From contig LNGK01000012.1 in the NCBI GenBank assembly GCA_001510575.1, forward strand, positions 642,389 to 706,388: a DNA stretch of 64,000 bases, in the 5' to 3' direction. A model generated the notes under the pieces. It ran no database searches, had not been told where the DNA came from, and worked only from the letters and a program-made list of their open reading frames with translations. The position numbers and the translations under genes are program-made. The stretch comes from Knoxdaviesia capensis (lineage: Eukaryota > Ascomycota > Sordariomycetes > Microascales > Gondwanamycetaceae). This document shows, in pieces, positions 48,690 through 60,476 of this stretch; the stretch's first letter is position 1; every line of letters begins with the position of its first letter.

Positions 48690-51600
48690 AATGAGAAGAG
48701 CAACAAGTTTTTTTTTCGTTTGTTGTTTCGTTTGGAAAAGGGGGGGGTTTATAGTTTTCCCACTGTGCCAGGCTTTCAGTATCAACCAGGATATAGAGAG
48801 AAGGAGCAACCTAGGCGACGAAATAGTTGGACAGATGGGGACGATGAGGACAGAGCGACTGCTGATAAAACGCGGAAGCACCAACATGCATTGTAATTGA
48901 TCTAAGGAAAGTACCTATGTAGGTGAGGAAGGCTAGGGAAGTGACGATGATAAGGGGCTCATATCCTCCCTCATAAGCACATTGACAGAAGCGGCGAAAG
49001 GGATGAAGAACAGATCAACCCAAGAATCCAGATCCACGGTTCCTTGTCCCATGGAGAGAAACCATGACAAGATACAGAGGGGACAGATGAGAGAGATTTC
49101 AACTGATAACGCTTCCCCGGATGAGGCTTAGGCCGCTTAGCAGGTAGGCACAAGGGGTTCTCTCTGTCTGTGGGAGATGGGTGGAGATTGGCACTGAAAC
49201 TTCGAACTAAGAAGGTACGCTAGAGTTGAGTGGAGTAGGCTATACAACGCCGTATTTGCAGTTCTTGCAGGCGCGGTTGTGGGCCCATGAACCCCAGACC
49301 AGAGTTGCCGGGAAGGAGCATTGGCCAGCCACCAATAGAGCCCGACAGACAAGGCGCCCTCCCTTGAACCTTCCAGCTTCCCAACCACGAAATGTTGCAC
49401 GATGTGTCATCTTTAAAGTGGTACAGGAAGGAGCAAACGACACCGATGAAAGAGAACAGAAATGGCTGAGCCAATCGGTCGACTAATGGCGAAGCACAGG
49501 CTGGCTTCCATCATCTGATGGTGGGAGGTTTGGGTGTTTCATTGCAGAAAGGATTGGACTCAACGACCTGGACGAACTGCTCACGCGGGCCTGTGAGGGC
49601 AACTGAATGCGCTTTGGGCGAGAGTAAAGCACAAAAAGGGGTAGATAAACGATGAGCACATTTCCCGCTCAGCTCTCTCCCCCTCCCTTAGCCCCCCCCC
49701 CCCAAGCCTTAGCTGTCGTCGTCCATTACTTGTTGTTTCCTCGACACCAAGGGATCTGGATTATCATCTTTGCCCCCATGTGACAACTCACGCCCGCCCG
49801 CACAAACAAAAGCGGGCAAGAGGGCATCGGAACCCACCCGCCCACTTTCTGCCGCGCGCTGAACATACTAATCTCGCAGTGGTCTTCCTATCCGTATCAT
49901 TTAAAGTGCATATAAAGTAGCCCAGAACTTCTACTTCGCTTCTGTATCCGTAAACAAGTTCGGTTCTTAGAGTGTAGTGTATGCGTTTGGGTAGGCTCGC
50001 CAAGTGGATGGACAAGACAGGAAAATGCGGGGGAAACGACGCTTATCTTGCTCTGGGCTTCCTGTTCTTGGCAGGGATGCACGGATTATGGCGCGGCAAG
50101 GATGCTGAAAGATATCTGGGAAACAGCGCGGGCGTTGAGGTTTCTAGGATCTGCAACTGTGCTGTCCGTACAATTGCAGGCAAACTGATGTTGCTCCTCT
50201 CTTCCACAAACATGTCTGGCTTGGAGGTTGAGGGCTGGTCTTTTGGGTATAGTCCTTCTCGTCTCTTCTGTTCTCTCACACGGCCATGTGAGCTCTCTCC
50301 CTCCTCTAGTCTGCGTTCAGTCAGCCAACACCCATCCTGCCTCCTTTAGTTCTAAGCTTTTCCAACATGGCACTTTGTTAGCGCACTTTACCCCACAGTT
50401 ACGTCTCTCAAACCATATCCTGTCGTGTTATGGTTCGTGATAAGTCTGGGGATATTGTAGCGAAGAAGCACGGACACTTTCTGCTCTGTGGGCTTAAACG
50501 GCCATTCAGATAGTGGGCTGTGGAAGCACTGAAATGCTTTCGGCTTCTACGTCGTTCTTTTATCCCTCCTTTTTATCCTTCCTTTTTATTTTTTTATTTT
50601 TTGATCTGTTACAGCCCAATTTGCGGGGTAACTCATACACACCGGGCACGAAGGTAGATTACAGAGTTCTGGTTTTATTTCTACTGCGTGCGTTCAACTT
50701 GTTGGAGACACTCCGGTATTCCGGCCGAGACCATGCCTGATCCTCTCGTCAGTGCATTGGTCAGCGTTGTCTTTTTGTGTTTGTTCTTGTCTGTCCATGT
50801 GCATACTTACTGACCATGAAACGCGGCGTCTTGTCCGTGGACAAGTCGGAAGCAAGAACAAAGGTCCGCGTGCGCACACGAGCAAACACCAAGAGAATAC
50901 TGCAGCATCCTCTTTACTGCAGACAGAGGTTGTCGGTCCTTGGGACAAACCCCGTTGCACACCGGAAAGGATGCATACACCACCCCAATACACAAGTTGT
51001 GGCATGCAATTGTACATATGTGCATAGACACGGGCTGCGATTTCACATTAATGGTGGTGGCAAATGGATGGCCACCTTCGTGAATGTAGCTCTTCCTCCC
51101 GCCCCCTCCGGGAGACATCCCCGTTTGCTGATCCTCATTACGGAGTCCAATGTGCTAGAGTGTCTCAAAAAAAATAGAGGCAAGACAAGTGGGGAGAGCC
51201 AAGGCGTGCCAATGGCGTGCCACTGTGCCACTCACACAAGGTCGATATCACCATCACTTAAACCCCCACCAGTGATACCACCATTGCATTTTACCCCAGT
51301 CTCCGCATTTCCACGGCATCCTATCAGACGCACGCAGTGTGTGCAGCTTCGTTTAATGTAATGGCAGTCATCCTCTTCTTTTTTCTTTTTTCTTTTTACG
51401 AATCTCGCTCTCGAAAAATTGCCTTGTCTGAATGGCAAACGGGTGCTTCGCAGTTGTGTGTTTCAGAAACGAGCATGATTTCTTTGGTTGTACACAAACA
51501 AGTCTTTATCGTTGCACCAACGCGCTACTAGACGTGTTATGCATGAGGCTTGCGTGGGGTTTCTTTTATCAGACGGCTAACCAGGCCAGCCCACCACCTC

Positions 51601-54551
51601 CTTATTCGTGAGAATGGATGCCGGAAGAGAAGGCAAATTTCGCCACTCTTGTGTTGCATCCAAGTCCGCCCAATCTTCTCCAATCTGACTTCCCTACGAG
51701 TTTCGTTTCCATTCCTTAAAGTTCAGCCGTGGGTACCTAAATTCACTTCCCCAAATGCTCGCCTCCGCTTGCCTTCCCATTCTCGGTGTTTATACACCTC
51801 CTCCCGCCCACTTCATTCCCAGGTGATAAACAGGCAAACACTTTTCCGAAAGAAGACCAGCGCTGTAGCGAGTGATCCACTATCATCCGTGCTTGGCTAA
51901 CGACTTTGTCCCCAGCCAAGGATTCCTTAATGCTTTAGGCCCTGACCAAGATTCAACTCCAGCAACTCCGAACCAACCAAAATGAGACATTCCCCCACTA
52001 TAAAAAGCCGCCATAGTCCTGGTGCCTTTAGTTCCCATGACCTGACTGGCCGCCGTATCTTTTCTTCCTTGGTCTTGGTTTTTCCTCTTAGACCGACTTG
52101 ACGCAATTCTGCACCTGCTGGAAATTGGAGTGCATGATGATGAAAGTATCAAGTGTTCAAACGGTATAAGACAAACGCTCTCGCACTTTCTGTCACGGGT
52201 GAGTGGGGGAACATGCAGCCACAAAAGACACACCAACGAAGCATCTTCCCGCTTTCGTGCTCGGGTGTAACGGTGTGCAAACGCAACCGTTTACATAGCT
52301 ACAGTTTGTTGGTTATTATTTCTACTCTCGATGGTGGTGCTGGATCCTCTTGCTGAGAAAGTGCTAATCCCCATGCGGACAGCATACACGCGCTCCCGTT
52401 GTTAGTAGCCGTTTAGCAGGCGGTGACGCTCTCCCATGTCTCGATGTTCTTTTCTCCGGCCTCGGGCGTATCACAGCCCAGGCCGACCAAATATATCCGA
52501 TTACACACTATGTGTACTGTGTCGGAGTCAGGTTGTGTAGCTATCATACGAGAGAAAAAAGAACATTGTGTATCCTCTGTGAAAGACCACCCGCTCGTGT
52601 GTAGCAATGACCGGTATCTTAAATACACCTGTCCAAAGCATATGGCAGGCGAACGGCACGAGGGAACTTGCAGGTTGGGCGGCTCCAGGGGAGTATCTCA
52701 CAAGCGCCCACGATGATTCTACTTGCGCATCATCCCCTATCTGGATCAAATAACAAAGAAGAACAGTCACTGTATTACAAGTTCTCCAGGGCAAAGAAGA
52801 TAAGGTCGAGCATTATCAAATTCCCAGATCAGCAGATCCACAAACAGCAGAATCGGACTCCGCCAGTTCCGGCAAACATACACCGGACTGTGCGGATTCC
52901 CCCATTGGCGTTTGTGGCCTCTGGCATAAGAGACCCATGAAACACACCATCCGCGAATGCCGGATTCCGCCCACTAAGAACAGCACATGCTCCAGGCTCA
53001 TGAAGGACTTCAAGGACATCGACGCAAAATTCTACAATTCACCGTGGCTCTCTATAGCATATCAGCACTGACTGGACACAAGGCTGAGGATACACCAACA
53101 GACCACATATATCAAGACTGGCCACAGCACCCGTTACATCAAGCTGCCTGGCCTCATTATCAATCGTTTCAGTCCGGGTGTTGCTAGAAGTCTATCCTGA
53201 TTGTGAATCAGCCCAGATCCCCATCCACTGACTATGGATTCATGGTCACGAGCTCCCGCAGACAATAGCACACCAAGTCACTAATGCCAGTATGTGCTAT
53301 CAGGGTACCAGATTTGGTTCTTGTGCAGTTCATCACTTAATGTTTCTTACTACCCCTAAGTAAATATATATATATATGCATGCATAGCTATATTTCAGAT
53401 ACACAACCGAGGTTGAGAAAGCTCTCAAGGAGGCCTCAAAATGGAGTATGGCGACAGGGGAATATACTTCATATGGGCAGCAAGCTATTCTTCCTTCCAT
53501 AATGCTCTCAGGCTAGTAGAATGTGTCCGGTCCGGTGTATCTCTGTTCCATCGCCTCTCATGTTTCACTTGTGTATCCTCCAAAGATCAACACAGAGGCC
53601 AGAACACTGGAAAACATCACATAGATATGAGTAGATTCCAGTACCTAAAGATAGCTGTTTTCTCTCGAGTCTCCGGACCAATCACTGAGTAGAATGAGGC
53701 GCATTCAATCCAATTGCTAAAAATGTAAAGCGGCATGTTTTCTTTTTTCTCGGCGCGGTGAAATAGCTGCCGGGAAACGAGCGGAGGGAGCGGGTGAAAC
53801 GGGAGGTGCCAGACCCACATGTATGTAGGGGTTAGCCTCACAGCCTCTTGATTAAACGCCGAGTTAGATTCACGGTCTTCCATCTGGGAATTCAGATTAC
53901 ACCTAGCATCTAAAAGCAGCATGTAGTTTTGACAGGATTGTGAACCTACGAGCCCTTCAATTATCCAACATCTGTCTAAACCGTGAAACAAACGAGCTAG
54001 TATTACGGCTTTCAATCGCGTGCATAGGGAAATGAGATGTGATGAGGAACTGTTACGGGTTTCCAACAGGACAAATACATATTACAGATACAGAGTCGGT
54101 ACAGCCAATCGATTGACAATAATGCAGTATGTGGCCCATAACTTGCATAAATAGCTAAAGATGGAGACGCGCTCGCTCCTGGTCTGGGGAATTCCTCCGC
54201 TTTCCACTCCTTTGATGAGTCCACACCAGGAATCAAGAAAAGAATTCATCAAAAGCTGTTGATAACCAGATTGCTCTTTTCCTCTACCCGCCTGCTCTCT
54301 TCATTGAACGAGTAGACGCCCAGGTCCGTTGGGCATCAATTGCCTTGGCAGGTTGGTCTCCACACCAGATTACAATGAGAAGTGGAAGAACAGAGCGGGG
54401 AGAAGCAGACGCAGGGGAAGAAGGGCGGGTGGAAAGCGAGAAAACGAGAAAATGACAGGCAGGTAGCGCGATCTAGCTGATTGTAATTACGAGGCCCAGT
54501 CGGAAGGAGATCGACTTTCCCAAAGCATGAGACAGAACGACAGAATCCCCC

Positions 54552-54566
54552 NNNNNNNNNNNNNNN
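54552..54566. other. assembly gap (15 Ns) inside a C homopolymer
   Basis: Fifteen undetermined bases are flanked on both sides by C runs. The gap is probably a sequencing dropout over a long poly-C tract rather than missing unique sequence. Confidence 0.95.
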
Positions 54567-55407
54567 CCCCCCATCCATTTCTTCTGTCCTGACAAACGGT
54601 GATGACTGCGATGCCTGAATCCTCCCGTGCGGGAAGCACATCGTTGGTTGGTAGACATGGGTAGCAGAGCGGGAAGAAACAAGAAAGTGGGGCAAAGATG
54701 AAGATGCGGGAGCATCCGGGACATGGATTCTGAGCTGAGGTTGGGAGGGGCTGGCGCGTCCAGAAAACTGGCGCTTTTCCCAGGGGAAGAAGTGTGATCA
54801 TATCGGCGTTCACTAGGCTAATGGGCCAATGGGCAGCGTTGTGTAGTCGTGTTGGCTCTGAAGACTGAAGGATGGATGATATCCACTTGCACAGAGATAG
54901 ATTTACATGGACGCCAGCCGTCACTTCATCGGTTGAAACATCTGCAAATATGTCAAGGTGGTGTTGGCATGCCCGCATCTCCACCCAGCCACGCCCCGGG
55001 TGCTGGTTTCAAAAAGCAAGAACCGGCAATCAACATCATGGCACGATGATCCTGGGCGGCTGTTCTTCTAAAGAAACATATCAGATCCAGTAATAAACGC
55101 TATGAAACCAGTAGACGGCCAAGCCTCACACCATTCATGTATCCACAATTCGTCGTTCATGGTGGCACTCCTATCATGGCATTTAGAGCTGGTTGTATGA
55201 TCAGGAGAAAGATGGGAAGGATACATATAGCCGGCTATTCATCTCTATGGATGAGACAAGAAACATATAACATCCCCCATTCTCTGACTGCCATCGAGTC
55301 TTCTTCCCTTCAGCTAGTCTGCAAACATATCTAACCTTCCTCAACATTGCCTCCCCTGCCTATTTTTTCTCTTATACCTTTTTTTCCCCACGTTTGTGTT
55401 ATACTAG

Positions 55408-58400
55408 CGCTTCGGTCCGTTCCGTGGTTCCTGTCGAACTCGCCAATGAACAGGCGTTTGCAATCCTCTCTGTCGGTGCGCTTGCAATAGCTGGTATCGG
55501 CATCATGAAGTTCCGAACACATAAGCCAAGCCGAAAGAAGCGTCAACGCTTCCATGACGAACAAGATACACAACCACGCGGCGTGACTCTTAACCAAATC
55601 TACGCCGGTCCGGGCTGTCAAGAGAACAATCAAGAGAACCTTGTCGATATCATTGCCATCCATGGGTTCGATACAACATCACCGGATACCTGGATCTTCA
55701 AAGATGGTTCGAACTGCGTGAACTGGCTTTCTGATAAAACTATGCTGCCTGCAGAAGTTGGAAACGCTCGAATATTTACATGCGATTGGCCTAGCGACCT
55801 CTTCATTCCATCCGAATTGGTTCCAAACAATTTTGCCGAATATGGAAGGCTGTTGCTTGAAGGTCTCAAAACTCGGCCCTCGCCCGACCCATCCAACGAC
55901 TCATACAATCATGAAGCCTCACCGTACATGCCCCCCATCATTTTCATTGCGTCCTGCCTTGGAGGCATTCAGCTTATGAAAGCTATAGCCCTTGATGACA
56001 ATGGCTCCGTCTTTGAACATACTGAGGCTATTATCTTCCTCGCTACGCCTTTCGAAGGCACATCCTTTCAAGAGATAGCCTTTTGGGCAGAACCTGGGCT
56101 GTCTCTTCTCGCACTTATCACCAGTCAGAAGCTAAGCCTTCTACTTCAGATGGTCAAGGAGAAGGAGCCTTCTCGTGCTTTGGCAAATTTGAAGCGAGCC
56201 TTCTATAAGAAGCAAATCAGGAAGGGTTTCAAGACATTTTCATTCTACGAAAAGGTGCCCACAAACCTTGTTGACAAGGTGTCACCTCTCCTAGGATGCC
56301 TCTTCACTCCGCAGCTAGTAAGTCTCTCTACATCCAGTCAGATACAAGCAACATGACTAACTAATGTCTTCTTTGCATGTAGCTTGTTGATGATATATCC
56401 GGTTCCTTGTATACCGACGAAAATCTTCCTCTGCCACTTGAACGAAAGCACGTCTTAATGAACAAGTTCTCAAGCCCTGGAGACCCTGACTACCTTTCTG
56501 TCCTGGGAAAGATCAAGTCTTACCTAAAGGATATTCGAGATAAGCGAAAACCGGTGGCAGACGAGTACCTCCGTAATACGTGCTATGCAAAGGAGCGCTT
56601 TTATATCCAGCGGTTATCCGGAGCCCTGAGTTCAATAGAAAATTGTCATTTCAATCTCCTGAGACACCCGGGAAATGGCCAAGTACAAGAACAGCCACGC
56701 TCCATCCAGTTGGACCAGATATTCGACCCACCGCAAGGTTCAGGCTCCGGCGAGACGCCTCCAAAAAGAGTACTCATACGCGGCCAGGCTGGCGTGGGGA
56801 AGACCACACTCTGCCGAAGAATCGTGTACCAGTTTCATCATTCCGCGCAAAAGTATCCTTGGATGCACCGTTTCAGCCGGATCCTTTGGATACCGTTGAA
56901 GAACTTGGAAGCATGGGGAAAAACCGAAGAGGGCGTTTACACTATGGCCGAGCTTTTCGTCCGGGTCTTGTTTTATGGCCACGACAATGGGGCCGCCCGT
57001 AAGAAGATGGCCTTTGAGCTAGCCGCCCCCGATCAAAGCGGCAAAACGTTATATATATTAGACGGCTTGGACGACGTCCCCCAGACCTGGATTTACGACG
57101 AAACTCGCTCACATTTTCTCAGACGCCTCTTCAATCAACAAAACGTCATTATCACAGCTCGTCCCAGTGCAATTCTGCCCTCATTTGTTGATCCGGTTGG
57201 TGTGACAATGGACACTGTTCGGTTTACCCGCAGGCAAGCTTTTGCTTATGTCGACAGTGCTAATCCTGGCGCGTCTCAATCCATCAAAACCTTTCTCGAT
57301 ACCCATCCAATCATCGGTGGCTTTGCATCTATCCCTCTTCTGTTAGACGCGATCTGCTACACATGGACCGGCTCCGGTTCATCTGAATCCATGACAGTGG
57401 GGCGTCTTTATCTCGAAGTGGACGAGAAGCTTCGGGGACCGAGACCCTCAATGCCTTGGGAGAACGAGTTTCTTGGATGCCTTGCACTTTCGGGTTTCTT
57501 TTCCGGTGCGGTAGAGTTCGAAGAAGGGAACATATCAACATTGGTTTCGAAACATACCTCCCTGCAACTCCGACACGCTGAGGTGATGGGCAAGCTATCT
57601 GAGATATCTCGCCTCAGGTCTTCTGACACCTCCTCAGACGCGGAAAACAAAAACCGAACTTTCGCTTTCCTACACAAGACATTTCAAGAGTACCATGTCG
57701 CATCATATTTCGCCTCGTGCTTTCAGACGGGCGATGACCTCCGTTACTTGGACACCACTGGCAGACAACCAGCCATGGTCACCAAAAGTGCAATTGACTT
57801 TTTCCAGGAGAACAAGTACTCCTCACGCTATTTAAGCGTCTGGCGTTTTGTTGTCAGCTCACTCATTCAAGCCGATCCTCTGGGACATCAAGTCGACAGA
57901 TTCTTTCAAGCTATCGAAAGCGGGCCTCGCGATATCTTGGGGTCGGCCCACTACCTTTTGATCGGATCGTGTATGAATGAGATGGAGAGCGACTCCGATA
58001 TAACCCAGGACCCTATCACACCGGAGGGGTTTGTTCCCCGCCGGACCCGTTTGGAGAGCGAGCTTCTTCAATGGGTCCAGTATGAAATCACGATTTCTGA
58101 TTCATATGCACCACTATCGCCCTTGATTGCCTCTGAAGAGTTTCCCCAACGTCTCCTCCTCCGAGCTTTGAGAAGTTTCCCAGACTCCGACCTGAATGTA
58201 GCTCTTGTATCGCTTCAAAACAATCGTCGAAGACTTCACGAGGCTATTATGTTACATTTTGAGGAATATCTTCTGGGTGCAGACCCGGCCATCACTGTTG
58301 CCACCTTGAAAGCTGTCAGGTATCAGCCTGTTGTCCCCCAACGTATAGCGAACTTGGTGCTGAGATGCATGATGTCATTGGACACCAGGATACGCAAAGA

Positions 58401-59676
58401 GGCGATGTTTGCTTTTAGAGGAAAGAAGGTCACTCGCGGGCCCTCTTTGCGAGCCATAATCCGAAGGCTTTCCGACCCAGACCAGATCATACGGCGGGAA
58501 GCCCTTTACGCGCTTGCCCAATACGACGGGGTGCTTCCAGAGGTCGCACTTTCAGCTGTCATCCAGGGAATGGGAGCTGGATTCGAAGATGATTTTCGGA
58601 TTGCAGCGCTCACCGGCCTATCTGGTCAGAACCGGGAAATCCCACAGGCTGCTGAACCAGCAGTGCTTGACTGTTGCCAGGCGATAAGTCCCACTGTGAG
58701 GAACTTCGCAAGAAAGATGATGCTGGACCGGGGCTTCCAAACACCTGCAGGACCTGTAGAACCTGCTGTGATCACGGAAGTTGGAGTCATTTCAGACGAA
58801 GACCTTCAAACCATTTTCGAGCAGATTGGCAATGAAAGCACTTGGCGTGACGCTGCTGGAAGGATAGAAAACTACCAAGGAGCACTTCCCATCGCTGTTC
58901 AGGATAGAATTTGGAGCCATCACGGTGACAACGATCTGAGCATCCGTATGCTCGTGGTATCAGTGCTTCAGAACAAGCCTGATCTCTCACCAGCGATCCT
59001 TCAAGGGATAATCGAGCTAGCTCATGATGAAGACAGTAGTGTGGTCTTGAAAGCCATATCAGCTGTTGGAGTACGGGGACAACTCACCGACACTGTTGTT
59101 CATCATTTGGCCGGTTTGATCAGGACCACCAAAGATCCCGAAGTAGTCATCGGCATTATATTGGCATTGGACAACCAGCCAGTTCTTCCGGAGGCAGCCA
59201 TCGGTGCCATTATTCAAAACCTTCGTTGGTTTAGAAATGACTACACCCCCAGTTACTTCTTGGAAGACTACGCTTATATGAACGATGACTGTGTTCAAGA
59301 TTATCTCAGGCAAATCAGGCCTGTGGTCTTGAAGGTGCTCACAAATCCGCGCTTCTATTCGGATACAATTCTAGATGACCTGCTAGTATATCTAGAGTCA
59401 ACCGATCTATATATGGGTCAGATCATGAAAGTTCTTCTCTCTCAAACTTCTCTTCCAGCCAGGATCATAATGAATCACCTTGATGTGGTTTATTTGGGCC
59501 TACAACAGGCCACTACGAAGGTGAATATCGCGTTCTACCGGAACTCCTCTTCTCAGACTATTATCTCCCTTGAAGACAGAGATATCCTCTTGACAGATTT
59601 CACCAATGAGGACTGGGAGCGGGTTTGTAACCATCAGGTTCAATCCGGTAGCCCGTTACCTCGTTACCTTGATTAA
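55408..59676 (+). CDS. fungal NOD-like receptor: alpha/beta-hydrolase - NACHT - HEAT-type repeats (5' end unresolved)
   Basis: STAND-class receptor, probably for non-self or self-damage sensing leading to cell death. The exons are 55408-56317 and 56383-59676 (gtaagt donor, ctaactaa branch site, tgtag acceptor). A tactag acceptor sits at 55407, and the first in-frame ATG is 55505, so an upstream exon is likely but not found. Residues are numbered from that ATG. The N-terminal alpha/beta-hydrolase-like domain (46-260) opens with Ile-His-Gly-Phe-Asp and has Ala-Ser-Cys-Leu-Gly-Gly at its nucleophile elbow (Cys151). The NACHT domain has Walker A Gly-Gln-Ala-Gly-Val-Gly-Lys-Thr (405-412) and Walker B Leu-Tyr-Ile-Leu-Asp-Gly-Leu-Asp-Asp-Val (494-503). 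The C-terminal ~450 residues contain HEAT-like helical pairs with recurring Ala-Leu-x-x-Gln-x-x-x-Leu-Pro words. A hydrophobic segment (Ala/Ile/Leu/Gly) lies just before the first ATG and would be a membrane anchor if translated. Confidence 0.82.
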
Positions 59677-60476
59677 GGGGGAACTAATAGAACGATCTAT
59701 CTCCGTCGAAACCTATGTTTCCTATTTGATATCATGATGAAATCTTTTTGTGTTTTCCTTTTTTGGTTTTCTTTGCTGAATTTCATTTTTGTCTATATAC
59801 CTGCTTTTTGTTTCTTTACTTATTTTGTTTATGGGGGGGTTTTTTTCCCTCCTTCTCATTGATTTCTGTACAGACTAGTGCTGGACACTTGGTATTGTTT
59901 TTAGTGCGAAACCTTGTTACTTGTTTTTCTTTTGTGCACAGTAAGATTTTAGTACCAGAATTTGCCCCATCTATATAAAAATGCTTTTCCCTATTTTTCC
60001 CCTCTTAGGTGTATATTGTTTCTTAATGGGGATGAGAGTAATTTTGATAGATGATCCCGGTAGGAAAAGACGCTCTGAGAGAAAGAAGCATATCCGGTCA
60101 GAGACTTTCAACATCGAAGATGTGATCGGAGATAGAATCTTGAAGAGCACTGGCTGAGTCTAGTCATGTCTGTTCTCAAACTTACATCACAGGTAGACCG
60201 AGGCTCATGTGAAATGTAGCGTCTTCCATTATATTTCTCTCAAAGCAGTAGTAGGAGCAATAGTAGTCTCCACTGGTGGTTGGATGGATATAAAACATGG
60301 CACGTAAAGGCCAGAAAGAAAGCTAATGGAATAGAATAGGTTACGATGATTCTACAATGACAGCAAAAAAGAGGGGGAAATGGTACAAAGCAAACAGTAC
60401 GCCAGTTAAGCCCCAAAATCCAAAATCCAAAGATATATACACCTAGAAAAAGAAAGGTGGCCTCGAAGTCATGCTC
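59677..60476. other. convergent intergenic region after the NLR
   Basis: These 800 bases hold the 3' UTRs of the NLR (+) and the transcription-factor gene (-). The first half is very T-rich. No gene is supported. Confidence 0.55.

Larger units (their letters stand above)
47695..55407. other. 7.7 kb gene-free region with assembly gap
   Basis: This is the longest stretch without a supported gene. It lies between a minus-strand gene and a plus-strand NLR, so both promoters are inside. It contains a GA microsatellite (48667-48689), C and T homopolymers, a TA run (about 53363-53377), a run of Ns (54552-54566) and a 105-codon open frame without a start at 52754-53068. The base composition is not strikingly AT-rich, so heavy repeat-induced point mutation is not evident. 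The first exon of the NLR may be hidden near its right end. Confidence 0.5.

Noticed and set aside
50777..51361. 194-codon frame in the 7.7 kb gene-free region
   Set aside because: Random-looking composition, overlapping frames of similar length on both strands, and no conserved motif.
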